The position numbers and the translations under genes are program-made. From Lomentospora prolificans (taxonomy: Eukaryota; Ascomycota; Sordariomycetes; Microascales; Microascaceae): a DNA stretch of 64,000 nt. Of this stretch, positions 25,865 through 37,893 are shown in pieces. The notes beneath the pieces are model-generated. The model saw only the letters and a program-made list of their open reading frames with translations. It was not told the origin of the DNA and ran no database searches. The stretch is from positions 496,001 to 560,000 of the forward strand of contig JARFXM010000005.1 in the NCBI GenBank assembly GCA_029532625.1, given 5' to 3'. How positions within the stretch are numbered: position 1 is the stretch's first letter; the number at the start of each line of letters is the position of its first letter.

Positions 25865-26723
25865 ACACCCCAGGTCTATGTGCCTGTGCATCTCTTGATT
25901 AACGAGAAGTGCGAAAACAACCCCGCCTAACGTTTGCTACTGCCGCTGTTTGAGGACAAAATCATGCTGCCTTTCCTTTCTTGATATCCACGATTTTGGA
26001 GGGGGAGTCGGAGCAAAGTTTTAGTTTTATTTTTATGTTAATTTTTTTTACCCAACGTTAAGAAATGGAGATGTCTTGACATGTTCTTGTTCTAGTTGTG
26101 GAAGTGAGGGAACGGGATGATGATGAAGGGGAACGACAAGCTTGAACCTTTTTCGGCACTACAGGATAGGATGGAATGGACACGTTGGGTTCGTTGATGG
26201 TGATGGGGGGGGCTTGTTGAACAGGGCTCGGGTTGTGGATTCGGGCATTGTACTACGTATCGTCAAGTGTTCATTGTTGTAGGTTTCAACCATGCTTCTA
26301 TTCTGTATTGCTTCATATTTTTTACTTCTTTGAATCCCATCTGCAGGGTCAACCCGGTATGCGCGGTTGACGTCGTTGGAGAAGCCCCAAATTTGATGTC
26401 ATGACGCACGGCTGAAAAGTCGAGGAAGTGATCTGCACTGGCAAAATGACAACGGTAAGCTTACTGCCCCGGCCCGAATTCCGAGCGCATCATAATTTAT
26501 GGTCTCCTGGCTGTATGTATGAGTTGACTGGAGATTTTGACCTTTTGACAAAACGTATAGTATACAAGACTAAATTCATCACAAGCTGCGAATGAAACAA
26601 CTCAACGGGATCTTGTTCAAATGATTCATGCATTGCTCTTTTTTTACCTTACACCCAGTGGTATATGAACGTCATCTATGAAAGAAAAAAAGGGAACAAA
26701 AAAAGGGACTCTGGTTTTTACAA
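25865..26723. other. Convergent 3' intergenic region, FAA1 and KAR2
   Basis: About 860 bp between converging stops, presumably the two 3' UTRs. T-rich patches lie at 26020-26050 and 26637-26650. No ORF of interest or RNA gene was seen. Confidence 0.6.
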
Positions 26724-28278
26724 TTACAGCTCATCGTGGTCGGGGATGGGCTCATCCTCCTCGGCACCGCCAGCGCCGGCACCGTAGATCTTGGAGGTGA
26801 TGGGGTAGGCGACGCCCGAGAGCTTCTCCTTCTGCTCATCCAAGTCCTCAGCGTCGGCGGTGGCGCCGTTCTCCTCAAGCCAGTCGAGAGCCTCCTTGAC
26901 AGCGTCGAGAATGGCCTCCTTGTCCTCGTCGTCAATCTTGCCACCAAGACCCTCCTCATCGTTGACCTGGTTCTTAAGGCTGAAGGCGTAGTTCTCGAGG
27001 CCGTTTCGGGCCTCAATGCGCTCACGCTGGGCCTTGTCCTCCTCGGCAAACTTCTCGGCCTCCTCAACCATGCGGTCAATCTCCTCCTGGGTGAGACGAC
27101 CCTTGTCGTTGGTGATGGTGATGGACTCTGTAGCGGAATTAGTAACTGTTCTAGACGATCCGAGGATTGAGCACGATGCAACTTACCAGTCTTGCCAGTG
27201 CCCTTGTCGTGGGCGGAGACCTTGAGGATACCGTTGGCATCAAGATCGAAGGCGACCTCGATCTGAGGAACACCGCGGGGCGCGGGAGGAATGCCAGTAA
27301 GCTCGAACTTGCCAAGAATGTTGTTGTCCTTGGTCATGGAACGCTCACCCTCGTAGACCTGGATGAGGACGACGGGCTGGTTATCGGCGGCGGTGGAGAA
27401 GATCTGGCTCTTGCGGGTAGGGATGGGGGTGTTGCGGGGGATGAGCTTGGTCATGACACCACCAGTGGTCTCAATACCGAGAGTCAACGGGTTGACGTCC
27501 ATGAGAACAATGTCCTCGGTACCCTTCTCACCAGAGAGAACACCGGCCTGGACGGCGGCACCGAAGGCAACGGCCTCGTCGGGGTTAATACCCTTGGAGG
27601 CCTTCTTGCCACCAAAGTACTCCTCAATGAGGGACTGAACCTTGGGGATACGGGTAGAACCACCAACGAGGACAATGTCATCAATCTCCTCCTTCTTGAC
27701 CTTGGCGTCCTTGAGCACCTGCTCGACGGGCTTGAGGGTCTTCTTGAAGAGATCCATGTTGAGCTCCTCGAACTTGGCACGAGTCATGGTCTCAGAGAAA
27801 TCGATGCCGTCAAAGAAGGCCTCGATCTCAATGCGGGCGGACATCTGGGAAGAAAGCGATCGCTTCAACTTCTCAGCTTCACGCTTGAGCTTACCCATGG
27901 TCTTGGCGTTCTTGGTGACATCAACGTTGTGCTTCTTGTTGAAGGACTTGGCGAAATAGTTGATGACGCGCTGGTCGAAATCCTCACCACCCAAGTGACT
28001 GCGCAATGGTTAGCTTCAATTATATGAGATATCGTTGCAAATATGCCGACAACTTACGTGTCACCAGCGGTAGAAAGGACCTCGAAGACACCCTCGTCGA
28101 TAGAGAGGAGGGAAACATCGAAAGTACCACCACCAAGATCGTAGACAATGATGTGGCGCTCACCAACATCAGTCTTGTCAAGACCGTAGGCGATGGCGGC
28201 GGCGGTGGGCTCGTTGACGATACGGAGGACGTTGAGACCGGCAATAACACCGGCATCCTTGGTGGCCTGGCGCTGGTT

Positions 28279-28313
<35 letters not shown>

Positions 28314-29018
28314 GGGTGACCTTCTTGCCAAGGTAGCCCTCAGCGACGTCCTTCATCTTGCCCAGAATCATGGCCGAGATCTCCTCGGGAGTGAAGTCCT
28401 TGTCGTTTCCAGACACTTCAACTCGGACAATGGGCTTGCCCTCCTTGTTCACGACCCTGAAGGGGAAGTGCTTGATGTCAGACTGAACCTCCTTCTCGTC
28501 GAACTTGCGACCGATAAGACGCCTGGTGGGGAGCACAACAAAAGTCAGTAATTGATTTGCATCGGCGAAGGGTTTTCCGGGTGTTTAGGCTGTGAGCTTA
28601 CTTGACATCGAAGATGGTGTTGGTCGGGTTAGCGGCGGCCTGGTTCTTCGCCGCATCACCAACGAGACGCTCGTTCTCGGTGAAGGCCACGTAGGAGGGG
28701 GTAATTCGGTTTCCCTGGTCGTTCACAAGAATCTCAACCTTGCCCTTCTGCATCACACCGACGCAGGAGTATGTGGTTCCCAAATCCTGTTTGTGTCGTT
28801 GTTAGCTTCCAAGCGTCTCCTCGCCAACTCGGCAGAGAGCAATTGGCATCCCAGGGTAAGGGGCGACAGTCTGGGTGGTTGGAACTCACAATACCGATAA
28901 CAGTGCCCATCTCCTCAACGCCCTGCGCGTTCGCGGTCTGGACGAAGGCGAGGGGGGAGAATAGAAGAACGAAGAAGGCCAAAAGGCCGAGGGCCAGGCC
29001 CGATCGATGTCTGGCCAT
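26724..29018 (-). CDS. KAR2: BiP/Kar2, ER lumenal Hsp70 chaperone
   Basis: Hsp70 ATPase of the endoplasmic reticulum: protein translocation, folding and the unfolded-protein response. Five exons on the minus strand: 29018-28890, 28786-28602, 28522-28058, 27998-27187, 27127-26724, about 664 residues, normal for BiP. An N-terminal signal peptide (hydrophobic run LALGLLAFFVLLF, then ANAQ) is followed by the ATPase domain with GIDLGTTYSCVGV joined across intron 1, IINEPTAA-like VNEPTAAAIAYGL, and VYDLGGGTFDVSLL. The substrate-binding domain has VNPLTLGIETTGG, and the protein ends in HDEL, the ER retrieval signal. The start has an ideal ACC before ATG. Introns are 103, 79, 59 and 59 nt. Two inverted GAA/TTC heat-shock-like sites lie upstream. 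Its sense-opposite strand carries a long shadow ORF, as often seen for Hsp70 genes. Confidence 0.98.
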
Positions 29019-32000
29019 GGTGGATGTGTGTATGGGGTCGAAAATGAATTCCGCGCTTCTAATGGTAAAATACAGAAAGAGAAGAAAAGCGAAAAGAAGA
29101 AATGGAGGGTGGAATTAGCTGTGTGCGCAGGACAATTGTGCCGTGCTTCACAGGGTCAGATATTGGGGGAGGGAGGTGGGAAGAAGTTTCCTGGAGATCG
29201 ATCACCAAGGAAAGTGAGGATGTGGAAAAGGGAAAGGGGAAGAAATTCAAGAATCTGGGATGCTGGCAAGGAGATTTGCCTTTATCAAGGGAAGGGAAAG
29301 GAGGGGAGCGTCGAAAAAGTTGAGGTGTCCAATTGCTCCTCCAAAAAAGGCCAGATTTCAGCTTTGGGGAAGCAGCCGCCACACTTTTGGACACTTTGGG
29401 ATTGGAGCAAGGGGTTCTAACTAAAGGAGAAGGAGCCGCCTGGGCAAGTTGCATGGGGCAGGACCCGCCACAGCTGCGACTTTGGCGTGGAAGTACTGTT
29501 AAGACGGGGGGATTATTAAGGCAGCCCAAGTACCTTACCAAGTATCTTGTAGTATAAAATGGGTAGGGAAGTACCTAGGCTTTGAGCCGCCACCCGTATT
29601 CGAGCCCGCACCAGGCTACCCCAAAATCTCAATATTTACACTGTATGATGCAGAAAGGCTGGGTACTTGGTCATGAATCAACCACAACAAGTCGCAGATG
29701 AAGGGATGAAGGGTACCTTAGTACGAAGGTACGCAGTTCTGGATAGACAGGCCGTGCCCCTGGAATAAGTTTTGCCGTCGTCTGAAGCCACTCCCAGACT
29801 TACGCTTCGCCCTCCCAGCCACCACCACTAAGCCGCCATTCTGGCCCGTCAACTGGTTCAGGTTGGTTCCGCCAATGCAGATGCAAGGGCAAACTCAGGC
29901 CATGGAGGCGATGTGGAGCACTGCGGCAGAAACTCCCGTCAAGCCAGCACAGGGCCAGCATGGATAACGCATCATAATACTTTGTATCCGTCGATGTTGA
30001 CCCTGCAAGCGAAAGGAGCCTCTCTTCGCTGGCGACCCGACCCCTACTAAGACCTTTTCAGTTACAGGGCAGGGTACCTTTATCCGGCACCAACGGCGCA
30101 AGGGCGGACCGGGTTTCTGATCTCTGCTCGTACTCTGACATTTTGACAGAGTGTCCACTAGAAAAGAAGAGTTAACCCAACGCCAGTAGGGAAGCGTCTA
30201 TGTGTATCCCAATGTTCCTTCAGGCCTACGCATGTTAATCTTCACCTTGTAGCGCTGACGAGATCGTTTGAACTCTCACCCTAGTGCCCGAGCTAAAGAG
30301 GCCAGACACCCATGCAACCTTTGTTCCGTTCGGACACTTTGTTTTTCCCATCGACACGAGGGAGCCTACACTAAAAGGGGCATCTGGGGTATCAACCCGT
30401 TTTCTTCCTCGTAATGTGGGAAATGTAGAGACAGTATTAGTGGGATGCATCTTTTTGGGGTTTGATGACACTCAAAGACTTCTGATTCGGCAGCTTGACA
30501 TGCTGTCAAACCAGCCTCTCGCGGGACCCCGTTGTTGGATTGGCTTGTACCTGGCCAGACCAGGGTGTCTTCGATTTCTATTTTCATCCGCTGGCTGGCG
30601 CACGTCAGGAATCTCACACAGCCAGCCAGCTTATTCTTCGGGGACCTTGGCCTCCTAACCGCGCTCGCCTGCAACTTGCATTCGTGCCGAGTGAAAAAGA
30701 AGTAAGCCTGCCTCTCGTCCGCCAGCTGGCTGGCTGTAATCCAACAATCCAGCAATCCAGCAATTCCCCCCCCTCTCTGCGACGCCTGAGAGTTCCATTC
30801 GCCACATCGTGAGTCACAGCAGTCGTGAGATCTAGCATCATCCGCAAGCAGGCCTGGAAGAGTCCAGAGAGTGCGGGATGCCACTGTGGCCTCTTCTGCA
30901 GGCAATTTACTTGATAGAAGGTGGAGAGAGATGCGCCTCGCTCGCGTATCCGACAGAGTGGCAATCAGAACCAGGCGAACGTGGGATATACGACGGGACT
31001 AACCAGCCCCACTAAGTCGCGATTAACCTGTATTAACTTACCACACCTTTCCAGAACCTTCCCCACAAATTTTCCATCCCGCCAGCTCGTCCACTTTCAC
31101 CTGACGGCTACTCAAATCCCACCACTCTCGATCCGGCCATTGCTGGCCATGGGCAGCAGCACATGCCAGCCTTGTAATACGTTGTATTTGAATGCGCTAT
31201 TCAGCAACAATTCTTCGTTCGCGTCCACCTATGCGCTTAATGAATCCCATGCCTCCCTGTCTTTGGCCAGCGGACTGTCGTTTAGGTTTGCACATAAGAG
31301 CCTCGAGTCGCTGGCTATGACGGGTTAGCCAGCTCGCTTCGTCGGGCCACAGGTAATATTTGATGTAATATATATACTATACTCTAGTACATATAACCCC
31401 AACCTTGCAAACGCAGCTGGCTTTGGTGAGGCGGGTGATCCGATCCCTCTACCTCACAAGAGCTCACTGAGCTGTCCTTTATTTTCATTCCAAAAGTCCG
31501 CCTTCATGTCGCAGCCCCACCGCGATGGGCACATTCCTCGTCTCTCTCCCTCCTCTCCTCTTTGTCCCAAGTCCGCCCAATGCCTCTATATTATGCCATG
31601 TCATGCCATGCCATAAAGATTCTCTCATCTGCACTAAAAGTGATCCATCTATCGGACTGCGCGACCAGTCTCGGTAAGAGTCTCGTTGATCGCAATGCAG
31701 TTTCAGGGCGCCTTACCGTGGAGCTGGCGGTCGTCAAGTCTTAGGCCAGCCTGCGTTATCCGGGCTTCGCCAGCTGGCTGGTCGCTAGGTACTAGAACCT
31801 AGAGAAGGCCGCGGATAGGCGAATTCTGTGTTAGCTCCGTTGCTCTCCCAGTCATCTCCCACCCCACCAGAGTCTGGGCTTATACGTTGAGAATTCGAGC
31901 CTTGGGACTTCGCTAGGTGGAGGGTGTGAGGTAAACCGGCATTTCCGAGGTAGAAGGACCGGGATATGCAAAATCTCATAGCCCACAAGTCAGACGTAGC

Positions 32001-32274
32001 CACATATGTAGTGATGAGTTAGATAGAGGTGTGATTTGCATCCCCGCAGAAAGGCAGCTCACACGAACAAGCATATCAAAGGCGCACCGGCATGTGTCAT
32101 GAGAATTTCATGGGTTTCATAAGGTCTTCAATAGAATAATAGCCAACCCCATATGTATGTACGAACCATGCACCCATTCCGCCGGATTCCTACCAGCCAT
32201 GCAAATGTCATACCCACGAAACCACTGCACGCTACACCCACTTCCTATGCCGCTCTTCTACAAACACGTGGGTA
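29019..32274. other. 3.2-kb intergenic region between KAR2 promoter and HBS1 3' end
   Basis: No gene is supported. The right side of the KAR2 start is purine-rich on the + strand (29040-29330), that is, a pyrimidine-rich leader for the minus-strand gene. GGTACC/AAGTACCTT-type repeats cluster at 29520-29580 and 29714-29735. The GCCAGC/GCTGGC motif occurs at 30590-30599, 30619-30630, 30721-30736 and 31769-31782. ORFs at 30284-30964 overlap on both strands and have no recognisable domain. Confidence 0.55.
29183..29253. promoter_or_regulatory. Putative heat-shock elements upstream of KAR2
   Basis: Two GAA/TTC inverted pairs with the 2-nt spacing of Hsf1 sites lie about 170 and 230 bp upstream of the KAR2 start: GAAGTTTC at 29183-29190 and TTCAAGAA at 29246-29253, the latter preceded by another GAA at 29242-29244. 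Heat-shock elements are known in BiP promoters of fungi. Functional use here is inferred from position only. No clear CCAAT-N9-CCACG element was found. Confidence 0.35.
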
Positions 32275-35014
32275 CTACTCCACCAAGCCCGCGGCGACCG
32301 TCTCGCCACTACTCCTAATAACAACTCTCTGGCCCGCCTCCAACGGAATCTTCGATGCTAGCTTGACCGTGACCCTCGCCACCTCGCCCGGCTGAATCAC
32401 CTTGGGTCGCTTCTTTAGCACCTCGCCCGTCGCTTTGTCCAGGATGGCCTCCATCTCGAGCACCTGGCCCGCTGAGTGCAGCCGTCCGCGATGGAGATCG
32501 ATGGGCATGGGCATAACATGCTCAAACGCCATGGCCTTCATCCTAAACGTGTCGCTTGTTCCAACAGGGCTTGAGGCGGCGCACATGATATCACCGACGC
32601 GAAGGTGCGCGGGGTCGATTCCAGTGAGGAAGATGCTGACGCTCTCGCCGGCAACCGCCCAGTCACGAAGGTCGGCGTCCACCATGATCGTCTTGACATA
32701 GGCCTCCTCTCCGCTGGGTTGAACTACGAGTACGTCGCCAATTTGTGTCGTGCCTGTGTCTATCCTGCCAGAGACGGTAACATGGCCGAGGGGTGACTTC
32801 CAGATTTCTGAGATGGCCATGCGGAACGCCTTTCGGAGCGGTCGACTGATTGGATCCGCGTTATCTAGGGACTCGATAAGAGTCGTCCCCGTGTACCAGG
32901 ATGATGCTGATGCTTCCGATCTTCGGGTCAGGTTGTCTCCGTTAAACCCTGACATGGGAATGAAGGTTATGTTCTTGGGTAGGAATCCCTTCGCTGATAA
33001 GAATCCCATAATCTGGTCCGATATTTCGTCGAACCGGGCCTTGGACCAGTCTACCATATCCATTTTGTTGACCGCAACAATGAGTTTGTGGACGCCGAGG
33101 GCTCGTAATAGGAGCACATGCTCTCGGGTCTGGCCTTTTAGACCCTTCTCGAAAGCGCCTGTGCTGGCGTCTACAACTAAGATGGCGAAGTCCGCTTGAC
33201 TTGCGCCTGCAATCATATTGGGGATGAAGTCCTTGTGCCCGGGAGCGTCGAGGATAGTATACCTGCCCTTGTCCGTTTCAAAGTGGTTGGTCGCAATGTC
33301 AATCGTCACGCCTCGGTCTCGCTCTTCTTCCCTCTGGTCCATCACCCAAGCAAGCGCGAAAGATTGCTTTCCGATTTTCTCTGCTTGTCTCCTGTACTTG
33401 TCCACTAGCGCCTTGTCGACGAATTTGAGTTCCAGAAGAAGACGCCCCATCAGCGTACTCTTTCCAGCGTCGACGTGGCCTGCATAACGTTAGCATCCGT
33501 GCAAGTTCACTACAATCTTTGAACAGGAGTTGGGACGTACCAACTACGACGAAGCTCGCCGACTTTTTGTCCTTCTTCATATTCTCATATTCTTTCACAA
33601 CATCCAACTGCTTGCTCTTAGGTCGCGGTTCGTGCTTCGTGGTAAGCTTGCCCATCTGCTCGGCTACAGCTTCAACATTGTTGTTCGAAGGGGTAGCTGT
33701 GGAGCCTTTGGGCCCCTTCTTTTGCGTCGGCACGGCGATCTTCTTGCCCGCTGATAAGAAAATGTCAGGATTAGTCTGTCACTTTTTACCCGAAAAGCGC
33801 GAACCTTTGGCCTGCGCAGCCATCACCACGTCATCGGGACTCGGTTCGAGGAAGGCTTTGGCAGAATAGGATGTGGAGGTTGTATAAGGAAAAGGATACG
33901 CCTCAACTCGGGGCGCTGGCACGTTCGTAGAGGATCCAAAGAGCGTCGAAGCGAAGGCGGATGGTTGTGGGGGCTTGACATAGACTTGGACTTCAGGAAT
34001 GAGGCCTTCGTCTAGGTTAGAGTCCCGGCGTTTGTGTAGTTGCTCTGGGGCATCAGGCTCATTTTCATGAAGAGGCCGGGTGTCTGCAGGGGCGGCGGGC
34101 TCTTCTTTTGCTTCTTCCCGCCGCCGTTTAGAAAGGAGCCGGATATCTAGTTTAATGTTCTCCTTGCTTGAGCTGGGAGCTGCGGGAGGACCGGAGGTAG
34201 AAGGCCTCGGTTTCTCAGGCACGGGTTCGGGAGGCGGCTTTTCACCGGCCTTTTTGTTCTTTCGAGCAGCAGCAAGGGCTTGGAGTTTGGACGGTTTGCT
34301 CGAGCCTCCTAAGAGTCCGGCGCACCGCGGAGGCTCAATAAAGGTAGTTGTTGATTGTCCACATAGGCCGTTCGTCCAGGGTACTCCATAGAAATGCCAT
34401 TCCGCCGGGACTTTTATCCGTGGTACCAGAGAGAATTCCTCGCTGTAACATTCCGCAAGCGCCATTCCGTCTGGCATGTTGTCGCTCGTTCGACGCTTTT
34501 TGTCCCTCCGCGAAGCTTCGACGTGGGTATAGTGACGAAGGGGCATACAATGTGAAGAGCACTTACGTTCGGCTGGGGCTTTGGCCTTTGGCTTGGGCTT
34601 TTCAACGGGGTTTATGTATGTCCGATCAATGTAGGCGACCGTTTTGTCAATATCGAAATAATAATGCCAAAGGGCATCTTTGATCTGCTTCGGAGTGACT
34701 TTTTCCGAGCTCTCGCCCAAGCGTGCCAACACTTCGATCGTCGCTTCGCCTAGTTTATGTACTTCCTTCTCGTAAATTTCCGAAAGTATGGCTACCGACT
34801 TTTCGACGTCGTAGTAGTTGTCCCATAGCGCTTGCTCAACCTCGGCAGGTGGAATAAGGTCTGCAATGTCTCCCAACGCCTTCGTAACCTTCTCCTTTCC
34901 CTCACGCATAGCTACCTGGTCAACCTCATCGTCGAAGGGAACCTCATCGTCGGGATCTGCGTCAGAGAGCTCCTCTCGGTAATCGAGTCCTGCCATTACC
35001 CGGTGACGAGACAT
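32275..35014 (-). CDS. HBS1: Hbs1-like translational GTPase (ribosome rescue)
   Basis: eRF3/EF1A-related GTPase that with Dom34/Pelota releases stalled ribosomes in no-go and non-stop decay. Minus-strand exons: 35014-34567, 34470-33805, 33750-33541, 33479-32275, about 842 residues. The N-terminal Hbs1 domain contains VEQALWDNYYDVEKSVA and a second copy-like IKDALWHYYFDIDKTVA. A middle GLLGGSSKPSKLQALAAARK segment is typical of fungal Hbs1. The G domain begins at about residue 442: GHVDAGKST (joined over intron 3), RGVTIDIA, DAPGHKD and NKMD, then EF1A-like domains II and III. I chose MSRHR at 35014 over an ATG at 35113 because family members start this way. Intron 1 (96 nt) is a stop-free multiple of three. 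For intron 2 two donors fit the frame: GTTCGC at 33804 (54 nt, preferred) or GTAAAA at 33789 (only 39 nt). It diverges from CCT5. Confidence 0.93.
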
Positions 35015-35997
35015 CTTGCCGGGCGTGAGCTGAAAAGGAGTTGTTTCTTTGAAAAAAGGGTTTGAAGCGCGGAAACTAGGATGCTGGTGGGCCTTGAGGC
35101 TTTGATAACACATCAGTAAGCTGTGATTCGTTGGGCTGAAATAGAGCGAGGGCTAGCTCTCCATGTGCATACCTCGTGGTTTGCTTGTCCCGGAACTAGT
35201 ATTGAACACGAGACGCGGACTGGAGATTGAGTGTTTGGACGTGCCAAACCCCGAGAAACAGTGTAAGGAAAATAAAGTTGGCCGAATGAGTAATAAAGGC
35301 TTCCGGGATGGAAGGCACGGTGGCACAAGCGGATGGTGGCAGATTTAATGCTGGCGTTGGATGGCGGGGTAATAATTGCTGAAGGTACCTTGATGAGAAG
35401 GTGGGAAGCTGGGAAGGTGGGGGAGGGGCAACTTGCAGTCAAATGGCAGGTACATTTGAAGAGCCAGCTGCACCAGCTTCAAATCATGACATCCATAGAC
35501 CCGGTCGCGGCAACTGACCGCGACACTAGTTATGCTACCATGGGAGTGAACCCTGATCCTTTGAAGTACGGCCAGGCCATTGGCTTAGGAATAAATACAC
35601 TTATTTAGAGCCAAACCCGTTAAACCTCGTTATCTCGCCGAATCCAGCTCCATCATGATTTGACCATAGGTCACGTGATAGAAACCGTTTTGGTGGTTAT
35701 TCAATAATTGAAGGAAGCCTAGCCTCACTAGCCAGCTGGCTGACACACCAGATATACACCGCTAATACGCTGCAGCCCATATCGATTGGCAGCTAATAGC
35801 AACCGCATCCAGGAGTACCAACGCAGGCAACTGCAAAAAATCATCAACTTCTTTTTTTTGTTGCACCCCGCTCCCGACACCATCCCAACCTTGAGCTGCA
35901 CAATCACCTGGAGGTGGCCAGCTGAGTTGTTTTTTTGAAGGAGATTCTTTTTCAGTAGACACATTCAGAGCTTGCCCGGCTCTCACAACCTCCCACA
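35015..35997. promoter_or_regulatory. Shared divergent promoter of HBS1 and CCT5
   Basis: About 980 bp between two divergent starts. It contains a perfect AAGGTACCTT palindrome (35382-35391), a GCCAGCTGGCTG copy (35731-35742) and a T run at 35851-35860. It should contain both 5' UTRs. No ORF here is convincing. Confidence 0.5.
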
Positions 35998-37893
35998 ATG
36001 GCGATGAGTGAGTCGCTATTGTTCCGCCGCCTTCCACAAGCCCCGCTAACATTCTCGTAGATCTAGATTTGTCTAACGGTACGACATGCACCCGCGATCC
36101 CGTTTCTGAGCTCCCCCACTGATATTATTTGACTTTTAGCGGCACTGATGAAGGATGACCAGGGGCGCCCCTTTATTGTTGTCCGAGAGTATGCCCCCTC
36201 TCCCCTCCCCTTTTCCTACTATATCCCCCCCCCCTAACCATGTCGCAGCCAAGGAAAGAAGAAACGCCAGTTCGGTACCGAAGCAGTCAAGTCCCACATC
36301 CTCGCAGCCCGCACCGTCGCGAACATCGTCAAGACTTCCCTTGGCCCCCGAGGCCTCGATAAGATCCTTATTTCCCCAGATGGCGATATCACCGTAACGA
36401 ACGATGGAGCTACTATATTGCAGCAGATGGAAATTACCAACCACGTAGCAAAGCTTCTTGTTGAGCTGTCCAAGTCCCAGGATGACGAGATAGGAGATGG
36501 AACCACTGGTGTCGTCGTACTTGCTGGCGCCCTTCTCGAGCAGGCCGCCGAGCTCATCGATAAGGGCATCCACCCTATCCGTATTGCGGACGGCTACGAT
36601 TATGCGTGCGACATTGCTGTGGCGGAGCTGGACAAGATCTCAGACACTATCGAGTTCACGAAGGAGGAAACGACGAACCTCGTCAAGGTAGCGCGGACCA
36701 GCCTGGGCAGCAAGATTGTGTCCAAGGCCCACGACCAGTTCGCCCATATTGCCGTCGATGCCGTTCTCTCCGTTGCCGATCTCGAGCGAAAGGACGTAGA
36801 TTTCGAGTTAATCAAGGTTGACGGAAAGGTTGGCGGTTCTCTCGAAGATTCCATCCTCGTTAAGGGTGTTATTGTCGACAAGGACTTCTCCCACCCCCAG
36901 ATGCCCTCTGAGGTCAAGGATGCCAAGATTGCGATCCTAACATGCCCCTTTGAGCCTCCGAAGCCCAAGACGAAACATCATCTCGACATTACTAGCGTTG
37001 AGGAGTTCAAGAAGCTTCAGAATTATGAGAGGGAGACATTTATCGAGATGATCCAGCAGATCAAGGATACTGGTGCCAACCTCGCCATTTGCCAGTGGGG
37101 TTTCGATGACGAGGCGAACCACCTTCTTCTCCAGAACAAGCTCCCTGCTGTGCGATGGGTCGGTGGCCCCGAGATCGAGCTCATCGCCATCGCCACCAAC
37201 GGACGCATCGTACCCCGCTTCGAAGACCTTACTGCCGAGAAACTTGGTTCCGCCGGTATCGTAAGGGAAATGTCCTTTGGCACGACAAGGGAGAAGATGC
37301 TCGTCATCGAAGAGTGCGCCAACACTCGTGCTGTAACAGCCTTCATCCGAGGAAGCAACAAGATGGTATGGGACAACGTCGTCTAGGTACTGCTACTATA
37401 ATGGGCTATGTGCTAACGCTGATACCTACAGCTTATCGACGAGGCTAAGCGATCTCTCCACGATGCTCTGTGTGTGGTAAGGAACCTCGTCCGTGACAAC
37501 AGGGTTGTCTACGGTGGCGGCGCTGCCGAAATAGCCTGTTCACTTGCCGTAGAGGACGCGGCCGTTAAGACTCCTGGCCTCGAACAATACGCCATGCGCG
37601 CCTTCTCCGAGGCCCTTGACGCCATCCCCATGGCACTTGCAGAGAACAGCGGTCTCGATCCTATCGCCACGCTTGCGTCGGTGAAGAGTCAGCAGGCCAA
37701 GGCGGGTCCCGAGGCTCGCGGAAAGTTCGGAGTTGACTGCATGGGCCGTGGCAACAACAGCATGAAGGACGCCTTCGTCATCGATCCCCTCATTGGCAAG
37801 AAGCAGCAGCTTCAGCTTGCGACACAGCTTTGTCGCATGGTGCTCAAGGTTAATAATGTTATTGTGGCAGGTGTCGATGAGAACGATTTCTAA
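35998..37893 (+). CDS. CCT5: CCT5, epsilon subunit of the TRiC/CCT chaperonin
   Basis: Subunit of the cytosolic eight-membered group II chaperonin that folds actin, tubulin and other proteins using ATP. Five exons: 35998-36007, 36061-36078, 36140-36188, 36249-37365, 37432-37893, encoding about 551 residues, the normal length. The first three exons (10, 18 and 49 nt) join to give MAMNLDLSN and then DDQGRPFIVVRDQGKKKRQF, the expected epsilon N-terminus, so these tiny exons are well supported. Chaperonin motifs follow: TSLGPRGLDKILISPDGD, VTNDGATI, GDGTTGVVVLAGALL near residues 108-120, and a C-terminal VNNVIVAGVDENDF. Introns are 53, 61, 60 and 66 nt. The unusual concentration of introns at the 5' end may have regulatory meaning, but that is inference. 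Confidence 0.96.

Noticed and set aside
27167..28027. 286-codon ORF on the + strand opposite KAR2
   Set aside because: It is a shadow of the Hsp70 coding frame. Long antisense ORFs opposite Hsp70 genes are common by-products of codon bias, and this one has repetitive Leu/Gly/Asp composition.
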